Shown: positions 1 to 7,610, counted from the first letter of the stretch. The stretch: DNA of 11,195 bases from Planctomicrobium piriforme (GCA_945877965.1 CAMCTH010000092.1:1-11195), one strand, 5' to 3'. Notes: generated from the letters alone by a model not told the origin. Program-made: numbers and translations.

Positions 1-143
1 GTGGTTTACGGAAGCGGACAGATACGAGAGTAGGTACGAGGCGACAGGTACGAGGAGTGAGGCAGAGAACCCCCGCAGCTTGCTTCCTCGCACCACATGC
101 CTAAATCCTCACACCTGCTACGACCCCGAGCAAGGATGCTCCG
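1..143. promoter_or_regulatory. fliM leader with short direct repeats
   Basis: Non-coding leader before fliM. It holds two exact copies of GGTACGAGG (33-41 and 47-55, 14 nt apart) and a degenerate copy, GATACGAGA (21-29), 12 nt before the first. I find no convincing -35/-10 pair. The fliM Shine-Dalgarno AAGGA (132-136) lies 7 nt before the ATG. Whether fliM is first in its transcript or follows a flagellar gene outside the window cannot be told. The repeat cluster could be a local tandem duplication or part of a dispersed intergenic repeat family. Confidence 0.4.
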
Positions 144-1169
144 ATGAGCGGCGACGTTCTCAGTCAGGCAGAAGTCGAAAGCTTGCTTAGCGCGATGGAG
201 CAAACGGCCCAGCGCGCGACGACTCCGCGTCGCGCCCCGCCGACGGCCGCGGCCGCCGCTGCACCGCCGCGCCCGCGCGAGAAGGTGACGCCGTACGATT
301 TCAAACGGCCCGAACGCGTCGGCAAAGAGCAGATGCGGGCCCTGCAATCGATGCACGAAGGGTTCGGCCGCAACTTCGGGGCCCGGCTCTCGACGATGCT
401 CCGCTCGATCGTTGAAGTAAAACTTACGAGCGTCGACCAGCTGACTTATAGCGAGTTCACCTACAGCCTCGAAAACCCCACCTGCTTCAATCTCCTTCGA
501 GCCGAACCGCTCGAAGGGAACCTGATCCTCGATATCAACCCGTCGATCTTGTTCCCGGTGATCGACCGGATGCTTGGCGGCGGCAAAGAACCGAACACGC
601 TGACGCGCCGCCCTTGCACCGAGATTGAACTCCGCTTGGTCGGCAAGATCACGAGCGAGTTTCTCGAAGAGTTGAAGAAGGCCTGGGAGAACGTGCTGCC
701 GATCGACTTCAAAGTCGAGCGCGTCGAAAGCAATCCGCAGTTGGTGCAGATCGTTCCGCCGAACGAAGTGGTCGTGCTCATCAGCTTCGAACTGCTGCTC
801 GGCGATCTCCGCGGCATGATCAACCTGTGCATTCCGTTCAATTCGATCGAGCGGATCGGCGGCAAGTTGTCGTCGAACAACTGGGTCAGCCCCGGCCGAC
901 GGACGTCGACTCCCGAGACGATCGAGCGGGTCACGAAGAACATTCGCGGCGCGACGGTCGAGATGGTCGTTCACTTGGCGGACACGACGATCTCGACGAA
1001 GGACCTGCTCGGGCTCCGTGTCGGCGACGTCATCACGACCGAGAAGGACGTTCGCTCGGGCCTCACGGTCGACGTCGAAGGCGTCGCCAAGTTCCGTGCA
1101 AAGGCCGGCGCGTTCAAAGGTCGCAAGGCGGTCTGCATCGACGAGTCGATGGACTTGACCAAGAAGTAG
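144..1169 (+). CDS. fliM: Flagellar motor switch protein FliM
   Basis: FliM forms the middle of the cytoplasmic C-ring switch (FliG/FliM/FliN), binds phospho-CheY and sets flagellar rotation sense. The 341 residues fit the family. Residues 6-15 (LSQAEVESLL) match the N-terminal CheY-binding helix seen as LSQAEIDALL in other FliM proteins. Residues 22-47 are an Ala/Pro/Arg linker with a six-Ala run. The CheC-like middle domain starts near YDFKRPERVGKEQMRAL (51-67) and includes LGGGKEP (144-150) at the place of the family GGxG loop. The C-terminal SpoA/FliN-like domain spans about 262-335, where it binds FliN and FliG. The ATG at 144 has AAGGA 7 nt upstream, and the CheY motif begins right after it, which fixes the start. 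No other flagellar gene is visible, so operon membership is unknown. It implies the organism swims at some life stage. Confidence 0.96.
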   Translation: MSGDVLSQAEVESLLSAMEQTAQRATTPRRAPPTAAAAAAPPRPREKVTPYDFKRPERVGKEQMRALQSMHEGFGRNFGARLSTMLRSIVEVKLTSVDQLTYSEFTYSLENPTCFNLLRAEPLEGNLILDINPSILFPVIDRMLGGGKEPNTLTRRPCTEIELRLVGKITSEFLEELKKAWENVLPIDFKVERVESNPQLVQIVPPNEVVVLISFELLLGDLRGMINLCIPFNSIERIGGKLSSNNWVSPGRRTSTPETIERVTKNIRGATVEMVVHLADTTISTKDLLGLRVGDVITTEKDVRSGLTVDVEGVAKFRAKAGAFKGRKAVCIDESMDLTKK

Positions 1170-1199
1170 CCCCGGATTCCGCGGACTTTCTCGTCGTTT

Positions 1200-1228
1200 T
1201 TGCTCGCTGCGGCGAGCGGCGATAGAAT
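1200..1228 (+). promoter_or_regulatory. Candidate sigma-70-type promoter for the exported coiled-coil gene
   Basis: TTGCTC (1200-1205) and TAGAAT (1223-1228) are separated by exactly 17 nt, 38 nt before the likely ATG at 1267. A perfect 6-bp hairpin (GCTCGC 1202-1207 / GCGAGC 1212-1217) lies across the -35 and spacer. It lacks a following T-run, so it does not look like a fliM terminator. The pair suggests the downstream gene is transcribed independently of fliM. This is a pattern match only. Confidence 0.4.
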
Positions 1229-1266
1229 AACGGCATCACTTTCCCCTTCTGCCGTTGAGGTTCGCC

Positions 1267-2568
1267 ATGATGCGCCTGCGCATCTTCGCCGCAACCGTCG
1301 CCATTTCTTTTTTCTGCCTCGATCGCGCGTCGGCTCAAGACGCGGCACCGTCGATCTCAGGCGAGTTGCGCTCGGCCGTGCGGTCGCTCGTCAATGAACC
1401 GTGGACCAAGTCGGCCGACGGGCTTTTGAAAGCGGAACTCGCTTACCGACAAGCCGAAACGCTCGCGCCGAACGACGTACGGATCGATTACGCCTGGGCC
1501 CTCATGCAGTTGCGGTATCTTCGTTTCGACGAGGCTGACAAGACGCTGGCCGGCGTTGTCGCGGTCGACGGCGATCTGTGGGACGCACGACGGTTGCGGA
1601 TCCGTCTGGCTGCGCAAATGAAGAAACACTCGGCGGCGTTCGACGAAATGGACCGACTGAGCGAGCGACTCGCCGCGAAGTCGAACGATGCTGCGAAGGC
1701 CGACGAGCGGCGCGAGGCGATTGAGTTCCTGGGCCGGAGGTTCGCGTTTTATAACGGCCCGGCGACTAAAGGGGTGACGCAATCGGCGCTCGCCGATCTT
1801 CGCAGTCGCGTGCTCGAACGATTGACGCCGACGGAGCGCGAGCAGTTTTCTCGCGCCTTCGGCGGCGTTAACGACCAGTTCAATCAACTGGCCGACGAAA
1901 AGGCGCGGACTGCCGAGGCGGCGAAGCTGGCCGAGCAGGCAGCAAAAGACGCAGCCCTTAAACGACTCGAAGCCGAACGGGGGAACGTCGCCGCCACTCA
2001 GGCCGCCATTCAAAAGCAAGCGGCCGACTCCGAGGCCAAGACGCGCGAAGCGGTCGGCAAACTCGACGTCCAAATCACGCCGCTCGACGCCGAACTCGCG
2101 CGGATCAACACCATCGGGCAAGGCTTACGATTCGAGATCGGCCGACTCGACGTCGCCGTCGGCGATCTGCTGGCCCAGGCCGACGCAACCGAAGACGAAG
2201 GATTTCGCAACTCGCTGATCCAGCAAGCCAATGCTCTCTCGGCCAGGGCTCGACGACTGTCGTTCGATTACCAAGTGCTCGACGGCCAAGCGGCGCAGAT
2301 TCATGTTCGTCGCAACGCGCTGCTGCAAGAACGCCAAGGGCACGTTGCCCGATACGAGGCCGAGATGCGTTCGTTGGGCGTGGCAGCGACGCAACTGAAT
2401 CGCCAAGAGAAGCGGATCGACGTGCAGACGAAGGAAGCGATCAAGCCGGCGACCGGCAACACGCCGCTTGTACAATCGCAAGCGACGACCGCCGCCTCGC
2501 TCGGCACCTACATCGACCTCTCGCTCGAACGCGAAAAATCGCGCCTACTGGCGGCGTTCGGGTTGTAA
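1267..2568 (+). CDS. Exported TPR-like, coiled-coil protein of unknown function
   Basis: I do not recognise a named family. Reading from ATG 1267 gives 433 residues. The start is 1267 (or the adjacent ATG 1270) rather than TTG 1255, because GAGG at 1257-1260 makes a good Shine-Dalgarno 6 nt upstream. Residues 1-23 look like a Sec signal peptide: Arg at 3 and 5, a hydrophobic core of about 6-18, and a likely ASA|QD cleavage after 23. Cys17 lacks a lipobox context, so a lipoprotein is unlikely. Residues about 30-115 are helical with a TPR flavour (repeated A-x-x-L-x-P-x-D-like segments, including LAYRQAETLAPNDVRIDYAW). Residues about 190-255 and 315-390 are rich in Ala, Glu, Gln and Arg with heptad-like spacing, suggesting long coiled coils. 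It probably acts in the periplasm or envelope. It sits 97 nt after fliM, but nothing in the sequence links it to the flagellum. Confidence 0.8.
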   Translation: MMRLRIFAATVAISFFCLDRASAQDAAPSISGELRSAVRSLVNEPWTKSADGLLKAELAYRQAETLAPNDVRIDYAWALMQLRYLRFDEADKTLAGVVAVDGDLWDARRLRIRLAAQMKKHSAAFDEMDRLSERLAAKSNDAAKADERREAIEFLGRRFAFYNGPATKGVTQSALADLRSRVLERLTPTEREQFSRAFGGVNDQFNQLADEKARTAEAAKLAEQAAKDAALKRLEAERGNVAATQAAIQKQAADSEAKTREAVGKLDVQITPLDAELARINTIGQGLRFEIGRLDVAVGDLLAQADATEDEGFRNSLIQQANALSARARRLSFDYQVLDGQAAQIHVRRNALLQERQGHVARYEAEMRSLGVAATQLNRQEKRIDVQTKEAIKPATGNTPLVQSQATTAASLGTYIDLSLEREKSRLLAAFGL

Positions 2569-2579
2569 GTGTCTCGGGA

Positions 2580-3869
2580 CTAAGAAACCGTGCTGCGAGC
2601 GACGCGGCCCAAGATTTCGAGGCAGGCGTCGACTTCTTCGGCCGTCACACAGAGCGACGGGCAAAAGCGAATCGCCGCTTTGCCGCAGCCAAGCAACAGC
2701 AGTCCTTGCTCAAACGCCGCCTGTACCAGCGCATTGCGGCGGTTCGGATCGACGCCCGCCGACCCTAGCACATCGACCGCCTGCATGAGTCCGACGCCGC
2801 GCGCTTCGGCAAAGCCCGTCGCGGGATCGGCGACCAGCTTTTGCAAGCCGGCCTGGAGTTGCTTGCCCCGTTCCGTCGCGTTCGTCATATATTCGCGCTG
2901 CACGAGTTCGAGCACTTTTAAGGCCGCGCGGCAGCTAACCGGATTGCCGCCGAATGTACTGGCGTGACTTCCCGGTGGCCAATTCATGATGTCGGCGCGG
3001 CTCACGATCGCGCCGAGTGGCAACCCGCCGGCGATCCCCTTAGCGATGCAGATCACATCGGGTACGACGCCGAAATGTTCGATCGCGAACATCTTTCCCG
3101 TCCGACCGATGCCCGACTGTACTTCGTCGGCTACGAGCAGCATGCCGTACTTGTCGCAGACTTCGCGCAGCATCGGCAGGAACTCGGGCTTGGGCATTCG
3201 ATAGCCCCCTTCGCCTTGGATCGGCTCGACCCAAATCGCGGCGACTTCGTCGGGCGGACATACTGTGGCGAACTGCTCTTCCAACTCGGCACGCTCGCAG
3301 TTGAAGTGGATCCGATGGATCCCCTCGATCAACGGGCCGAAGCCGTGACGATGAATCGACTTGGACCCGCCGAGCGACATCGCGCCGTACGTGCGGCCGT
3401 GGAAGGCGCCGTAGCAGGTAATCACCCGCTGCCGGCCGGTGAAATGATGCGAAAGCTTGAGAGCCCCTTCGTTCGCCTCGGCCCCGCTGTTGCAAAAGAA
3501 AACCCGCTTGGGCGCCGGGCCCGGTGCGACCTCCGCGAGCCGCTCAGCAAGTTCGATCTCGGGCCCATAATAAAAATCGGTCCCCGACATGTGGATCAGC
3601 TTCGACGCCTGATCGGCGATCGCCGCGACGACCTCGGGATGGCAATGGCCCGCGGAGTTCACGGCAATGCCGGCCGTGAAATCGAGAAACAAATTGCCGT
3701 CGACGTCCTCGAGTGTGCAGCCCCAGCCGCGAGCACAAACCAGCGGATAGGCCGGCGTGTACGAAGGCGAAATGACGCGATCGTTCCGCGCGATCCAGGC
3801 CGCGGCGTTCGGGCCGGGGAGCGGCGTGATGAGATGAGGGACTTTTTGCTGCGGCGAGGCGGTATGCAT
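2580..3869 (-). CDS. Class-III PLP aminotransferase (omega-amino acid / acetylornithine aminotransferase family)
   Basis: A 429-residue PLP-dependent fold-type I enzyme that moves an amino group, usually the terminal one of GABA, ornithine, acetylornithine or lysine, to 2-oxoglutarate. Diagnostic features are FLDFTAGIAV (61-70), NSGAEANEGALK (127-138) for PLP-phosphate binding, VADEVQSGIGRTG (246-258) with Asp248 for the pyridine nitrogen, the Schiff-base Lys277 in CIAKGIAGGLP, and the TFGGNP loop (305-310). The N-terminal GPNAAAWIARNDRVISPSY pattern belongs to the prokaryotic subgroup usually annotated as acetylornithine aminotransferase family or 4-aminobutyrate aminotransferase; some archaeal relatives act as ornithine aminotransferases or amino-acid racemases. 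The ATG at 3869 has GGAGG 5 nt upstream. It lies downstream of an aldehyde dehydrogenase on the same strand, favouring catabolic omega-transamination over arginine synthesis. The exact substrate cannot be read from sequence. Confidence 0.92.
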   Translation of the reverse strand: MHTASPQQKVPHLITPLPGPNAAAWIARNDRVISPSYTPAYPLVCARGWGCTLEDVDGNLFLDFTAGIAVNSAGHCHPEVVAAIADQASKLIHMSGTDFYYGPEIELAERLAEVAPGPAPKRVFFCNSGAEANEGALKLSHHFTGRQRVITCYGAFHGRTYGAMSLGGSKSIHRHGFGPLIEGIHRIHFNCERAELEEQFATVCPPDEVAAIWVEPIQGEGGYRMPKPEFLPMLREVCDKYGMLLVADEVQSGIGRTGKMFAIEHFGVVPDVICIAKGIAGGLPLGAIVSRADIMNWPPGSHASTFGGNPVSCRAALKVLELVQREYMTNATERGKQLQAGLQKLVADPATGFAEARGVGLMQAVDVLGSAGVDPNRRNALVQAAFEQGLLLLGCGKAAIRFCPSLCVTAEEVDACLEILGRVARSTVS

Positions 3870-3906
3870 CGAACCCTCCGCATTTCTCAGTACGATTCAA
3901 AACAAT

Positions 3907-3998
3907 CTCACGCAGAGGCGCTAAGTCGCAAAGAAGCGAGAGGACGACTTCTGATCTTCTCGCTTATTCCTCTTAGCGCCTTCGCGCCTTTGCGTGAG
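3907..3998. repeat. 92-nt imperfect palindromic element (REP/MITE-like)
   Basis: The left arm (3907-3941) and right arm (3958-3998) are reverse complements over most of their length. The outer 15 bases pair with a single G-T mismatch (CTCACGCAGAGGCGC against the complement of GCGCCTTTGCGTGAG). Pairing then continues past a 1-nt bulge through AAG, CGC and AAG blocks, and after a 6-nt gap ends with AAGCGAGA/TCTCGCTT. The loop is 16 nt (3942-3957). It nearly fills the 138-nt gap between the aldehyde dehydrogenase stop and the aminotransferase start. It resembles the CACGCAGAGGCGC-type palindromes scattered between genes in many bacterial genomes. It could stabilise or attenuate a cotranscript. 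Confidence 0.75.
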
Positions 3999-4007
3999 CA
4001 TATATTC

Positions 4008-5513
4008 TTACTTCTGTTGTGCGCCGGCGGTCATGCCTTGGGCCATTTTGATTTCGAGATCGTGATTCACGGTGAACGAAATCTTGTGCGTCACAGAATC
4101 GACCAGCGCGGCCGCCGACGGTTGGCCGTTGCCGCTCTTCTTCACGCCGCCGAACGGCAAATGCACCTCGGCCCCGATACACGGCAGGTTGACGTAGCCC
4201 ATGCCGTAATCGCATTCATCGCGGAACATCCGCCAACGGCGATAGTTCTCGGTGATAACCGCCATCGAAAGACCGTAACGAGTGTCGTTGTAAATCGTCA
4301 CCGCCTCTTCGTCGGTCTCGAACGGAATGATCGCCAAGTGCGGCCCAAAGACCTCCTCGCGGATCGTGCGGACATTCGGGCCATATTCTTGGCGATAGAC
4401 GAACGGGCCGACGAAGTTGCCGGCCTCGCGACCGCCGACGGTCAGCCGACCGGCATCGAAAAGAACATGGGCCTTCTCTTGCTTCGCCAGATCGTTGTAC
4501 TTCAAAACCTTCTCGACCGACGCTTGATTGATGAGCGGCCCGGCGAACGCCCCCGGGGTGAACGGATCGGCGAAGTTGAGGGCCGAAACGCGCTCGATGA
4601 AATCATGCTCGAACTGGTGTAGCAATTTGCGATGCACGAGGATTCGCCCCGCCGAAACGCAGCGTTGCCCCGTCGTTTTGAACGCGCTCAGAAGCGCGGC
4701 ATTCACGGCTAGGTCGAGTCGCGCATCTTCGCAGACGATCACCGCGCTCTTCGAACCCATCTCGCAGGCGCACGTCTTGTGATCGCTTTCGGCGGCGACG
4801 CGGCGGATGTGCGAACCGACGTCGTAACTGCCGGTAAAACAGACGACGTCGACTTCCTCGTGGCGAGCCAGCGCGTCGCCGACTTCTTCCCCCAGGCCTT
4901 GCGCCAAGTTGACGACCCCTGCGGGAAAGCCGGCTTCCACGAACAGCTCCGTCAGCAACTCGCCGATCTGCGGCGTCTCTTCCGACGGCTTGAAGACGCA
5001 GGTGTTCCCTTCGAGCAGGCTCGGCCCCAACATCCAGAGCGGCACCGCGAAGGGAAAATTCCACGGCGTAATAACGGCGACGACGCCGCGCGGTTTGCGA
5101 CGAACGTACAGGTCTTTGCCTGCGATCTCGGAGTCGACGCACTCGCCCGTCGGTTGCCGGGCCGTGCCGCAGACGTACTCGACCATGTGCAAGCCTTCGA
5201 TTACTTCGGCCCGCGCTTCGTCGAGGATCTTGCCACTCTCGCGTGACAAGGTCTCGGCGAGCTTCGCGACGTCCCGGCGAATCAGCTCGGCCAGCTTGAT
5301 GAACAGCTCACCCCGTTTGATGCGGCTCGTTCTTCGCCAGGCGGGAAACGCATTGCGGGCCGCCAGGACGGCGCTTGCGGCATCGTCGGCCGTCCCGCGC
5401 GGAAACGTGCCGATCACTTCGGCGATCTTCGCCGGATTGCGGTTCTCGAGCATCGCGCCGCCGTCGAGCCAGCGGCCGTCGATGAGTTGCCGACCGGTCC
5501 AAGTATTCGCCAC
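4008..5513 (-). CDS. NAD(P)-dependent aldehyde dehydrogenase (semialdehyde dehydrogenase type)
   Basis: A 501-residue ALDH-superfamily enzyme oxidising an aldehyde, probably a semialdehyde, to the acid with NAD(P)+. Catalytic elements are all visible: Asn152 in TPWNFPF (oxyanion hole), Lys175 in FKPSE (cofactor binding), FTGS (226-229), the general base Glu251 in EMGSKSA, the nucleophile Cys285 in TTGQRCVSAGR, and EEVFGP (386-391). The second Gly usual after the base (ELGGK) is Ser253 here. Overall it resembles the succinate-semialdehyde, P5C and aminoadipate-semialdehyde branches; the branch cannot be fixed by eye. The start is GTG (5511-5513) with GGAGG 6 nt upstream. The aminotransferase that could generate its substrate follows on the same strand, giving a two-step omega-amino acid degradation pair. 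The 138-nt gap between them is almost all palindrome, so cotranscription is plausible but unproven. Confidence 0.93.
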   Translation of the reverse strand: MANTWTGRQLIDGRWLDGGAMLENRNPAKIAEVIGTFPRGTADDAASAVLAARNAFPAWRRTSRIKRGELFIKLAELIRRDVAKLAETLSRESGKILDEARAEVIEGLHMVEYVCGTARQPTGECVDSEIAGKDLYVRRKPRGVVAVITPWNFPFAVPLWMLGPSLLEGNTCVFKPSEETPQIGELLTELFVEAGFPAGVVNLAQGLGEEVGDALARHEEVDVVCFTGSYDVGSHIRRVAAESDHKTCACEMGSKSAVIVCEDARLDLAVNAALLSAFKTTGQRCVSAGRILVHRKLLHQFEHDFIERVSALNFADPFTPGAFAGPLINQASVEKVLKYNDLAKQEKAHVLFDAGRLTVGGREAGNFVGPFVYRQEYGPNVRTIREEVFGPHLAIIPFETDEEAVTIYNDTRYGLSMAVITENYRRWRMFRDECDYGMGYVNLPCIGAEVHLPFGGVKKSGNGQPSAAALVDSVTHKISFTVNHDLEIKMAQGMTAGAQQK

Positions 5514-5534
5514 AAGACGCCTCCGAAGCTAACA

Positions 5535-5574
5535 CCCCTCTCCCCTTGCGGGAGAGGGGCAGGGATGAGGGGTA
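5535..5574 (+). repeat. C/G-rich hairpin repeat, copy A
   Basis: Perfect 10-bp stem CCCCTCTCCC (5535-5544) / GGGAGAGGGG (5550-5559) with a 5-nt loop, followed by a tail containing GATGAGGGG. The same unit recurs in inverted orientation at 5753-5793. On the dehydrogenase mRNA it lies about 10 nt upstream of the GGAGG ribosome binding site, so it could affect translation or mRNA stability. No T-run follows, so it is not a classic intrinsic terminator. Confidence 0.75.
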
Positions 5575-5752
5575 AGTGCTACGCGACCGCTCCGTCTCTC
5601 AATGCCATTCTACGCCGCGCGTCTAGCGGGCATTCGGTTGCGAGCAGCATACGTCTTCGGCGACGCGACGGTCGAGAGGAACTTGCCGAGTCAGCGAATT
5701 GGACAGCGGGGGAACGCGGGATCAAACGTGTGATGGAGTGCTGTGTTGCAGC

Positions 5753-5793
5753 TACCCCTCACCCCCGGCCCCTCTCCCGCAAGGGGCGAGGGG
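5753..5793 (-). repeat. C/G-rich hairpin repeat, copy B (inverted relative to copy A)
   Basis: Read on the minus strand this 41-nt unit matches copy A almost base for base, with one indel and a few substitutions. It folds as CCCCTC-CCC (5769-5778) against GGG-GAGGGG (5784-5793) with one internal mismatch. It lies downstream of cstA and could act as a 3' mRNA-stabilising hairpin. Read in one frame it encodes a peptide like LTPGPSPARGEG, a translation often seen in spurious ORFs of many bacteria, consistent with a widely dispersed repeat rather than a gene. Confidence 0.72.
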
Positions 5794-5849
5794 AGCCAAA
5801 CCACAGACGATGGAGGCCGGACGCTTCGCACCATGAGGCTGCGAAAACT

Positions 5850-7610
5850 TTACGAGCCTGCGGCAGGGACCGCTCCCAGCGGCATGGGGCGCGACGGTGT
5901 TTGCTTGTCGCCCCGCAGTGCGATGTAGGCCTCGATCAGCATCAGGGCCGCCAACGTCAGCAGCACGACGCCGATCCACGGCACCGGGTCGGTCGGCGTG
6001 ATAAAACCGCCGGTCGTCGGGTCGACGAACTTCGGGTACGTCATCGCGACGAGAGCCCAACTGCTCATTGCATACATCCAAACGCACGGCAAGCCTGTGA
6101 CGAACCAAACCCACGTTTCGCGCCGCGTCCGCCAGAGCCAGACGGTGACGCCGAGCAACGTCAGCGCGGCCAGCAGTTGGTTACTCGCGCCGAACAGATT
6201 CCAGAAGACGCGATAGAGGGCGATCTCTTTGCCGTCGGGACCGAGCGACGGCGGTTGCAGCAGGAAGTACAACGGCACGCCGGCGGTCAAACAGGTACCG
6301 AGCCAGCGTCCCTTCGCGTCTTTCCAACCGGTCAGCTCTTGAATGATGTAACGACCGAGACGCGTGCAGACATCGAGCGTGTCGTAGACGAACGTGGTGA
6401 ACGCCATCAACGCGAACGAGATCGCCAACTGCGGCGGGATGTGCAGGATTTCGAGGAACTCGCCCATGCCGATCGCGTAGATCACGTTCGGGCCGCCTTT
6501 GAGTTCCGCCGAACCGCCGGCCCAGATCATGACGCAGGCCAGCGAGATGAACGCGACCATCGCTTCGAGCAGCATCGAGCCGTAGCCGATCACCCGGGCA
6601 TCGGTCTCGCGGCGGAGTTGCTTCGACGTCGTCCCCGAGGCAATGAGCGAGTGAAAACCGGAGCAAGCCCCGCAGGCGATGGTGATGAAAAGGAACGGAA
6701 ACAGTGATTGGCCGTTCAAGCCAGTCCATCCGGTGAAGCCGGGATACTTGACTTCGTGGCTGCCGAACAACAGGCCGACGACGGCCCCGCCCAGGGCGAC
6801 ATACAAAAAGTAACCGCCCAAGTGTCCGCGCGGCTGCAGCAGCATCCAGACCGGCACGACCGCCGCGACCAAGCAGTAGATCAGCAGCGCAACGTCCCAA
6901 ACGTTCTGGGTTTGCGAGAGCGACGTGAGGCCGAGAATCTTTTGCAGGTCAAACGGCATCAAAGGGCCGGCGTAGATTGTCGCGCCGACGAGCGGCAGGA
7001 AGATCAACGTCGCCATGTTCAACGACAGTTTCGTAAAACGCAGCAGCAGGCCCATGACGATCGGCAACACCAGATACAACAGCGACGACGACGCCACGGC
7101 CGAGCCATCGACGATCACGCCGCCGCCGAGATCCTGCTTGCCGACGAATGCGGCCGTCGTGACGTCGGTGAAGGCCACGATGATGTAGACCAGGGCAATC
7201 CAAACGAACGTGAGGAACAACAAGAACGAGCGGCGGCTCATGTGGTCGCGGACGACTTCGGCGATCGAGCCGGCCCCGTGGCGGACCGAGGCCGTCAGAG
7301 CGGTCATATCATGTACGCCGCCGATGAAGATGCTGCCGAACAGAATCCACGCCAAGGCCGGCACCCAACCGAAAGCCAATCCCGCCGCAATCGGTCCGAC
7401 GATCGGCCCCGCCGCTGCAATGGCCGAGAAGTGCTGGCTCATCAAAAACTTCGGCTCGATCGGCTCGTAGTCCAGGCCGTCGCGCAGCGTCACCGCCGGC
7501 GTCTCGACCTTGGGGTCGAGCTTGAGCAGGCGACTGAGAATGCGGCCGTAGATGACGTAAGCGGCGACCAGGATGGCGGCGCAGCCGATGGCGATGGGCA
7601 ACAGCTTCAT
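5850..7610 (-). CDS. cstA: Carbon starvation protein CstA family permease
   Basis: CstA-family inner-membrane permeases take up peptides (E. coli CstA) or pyruvate (E. coli BtsT), typically when carbon is scarce. The protein is 586 residues with many hydrophobic segments, starting with one at about 3-22 and including helices near 130-148, 176-190, 240-258, 304-325, 345-365, 480-493 and 545-563. Family hallmarks are SAIAAAGPIVGPIAA (62-76), FGSIFIGGVHDM (91-102), ACGACSGFHSLIASGTTSKQL (312-332) and NLFGASNQLLAA (471-482). E. coli homologues exceed 700 residues, so this is a shorter variant, but both ends look intact. The ATG at 7610 has GGAGG 4 nt upstream. A candidate promoter lies just upstream on the minus strand, and trxB diverges from it. 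The nearby amino-acid catabolic enzymes fit a peptide or amino-acid scavenging role. Substrate is inferred from family only. Confidence 0.95.
   Translation of the reverse strand: MKLLPIAIGCAAILVAAYVIYGRILSRLLKLDPKVETPAVTLRDGLDYEPIEPKFLMSQHFSAIAAAGPIVGPIAAGLAFGWVPALAWILFGSIFIGGVHDMTALTASVRHGAGSIAEVVRDHMSRRSFLLFLTFVWIALVYIIVAFTDVTTAAFVGKQDLGGGVIVDGSAVASSSLLYLVLPIVMGLLLRFTKLSLNMATLIFLPLVGATIYAGPLMPFDLQKILGLTSLSQTQNVWDVALLIYCLVAAVVPVWMLLQPRGHLGGYFLYVALGGAVVGLLFGSHEVKYPGFTGWTGLNGQSLFPFLFITIACGACSGFHSLIASGTTSKQLRRETDARVIGYGSMLLEAMVAFISLACVMIWAGGSAELKGGPNVIYAIGMGEFLEILHIPPQLAISFALMAFTTFVYDTLDVCTRLGRYIIQELTGWKDAKGRWLGTCLTAGVPLYFLLQPPSLGPDGKEIALYRVFWNLFGASNQLLAALTLLGVTVWLWRTRRETWVWFVTGLPCVWMYAMSSWALVAMTYPKFVDPTTGGFITPTDPVPWIGVVLLTLAALMLIEAYIALRGDKQTPSRPMPLGAVPAAGS

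Larger units (their letters stand above)
5514..5849. other. 336-nt intergenic region between cstA and the aldehyde dehydrogenase gene
   Basis: No credible gene. It holds two C/G-rich hairpin repeats in opposite orientation, with 178 nt of unique-looking sequence between them (5575-5752). On the minus strand a TAGAAT hexamer (plus-strand ATTCTA 5607-5612) lies about 95 nt before the dehydrogenase GTG, but no good -35 accompanies it. Hairpin 5769-5793 falls about 57 nt after the cstA stop, and hairpin 5535-5559 falls in the dehydrogenase leader just before its ribosome binding site. Confidence 0.6.

Noticed and set aside
6..974. Minus-strand 322-codon open frame opposite fliM
   Set aside because: Mirror of the fliM codon pattern with no recognisable domain and no ribosome binding site worth noting.
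1202..1217. Perfect 6-bp hairpin GCTCGC/GCGAGC as a fliM terminator
   Set aside because: The T-run precedes the stem instead of following it on the plus strand, so it does not fit an intrinsic terminator; it overlaps the candidate promoter of the next gene.
2964..4622. Long plus-strand open frame (552 codons) opposite the aminotransferase and dehydrogenase
   Set aside because: It lies antisense to two clear enzymes with all catalytic motifs, crosses the intergenic palindrome, has a low-complexity Arg/Asp/Ala-rich translation and no family resemblance. It is a GC-rich shadow frame.
5535..5793. CRISPR-like repeats
   Set aside because: Only two copies, in opposite orientation and 178 nt apart, each self-complementary. 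There is no regular repeat-spacer pattern and no cas gene.
5743..5928. Small plus-strand ORF whose product begins with a LTPGPSPARGEG-like peptide
   Set aside because: That peptide is the translation of the C/G-rich hairpin repeat, a familiar source of spurious small ORFs; the frame then runs into the 3' end of cstA.
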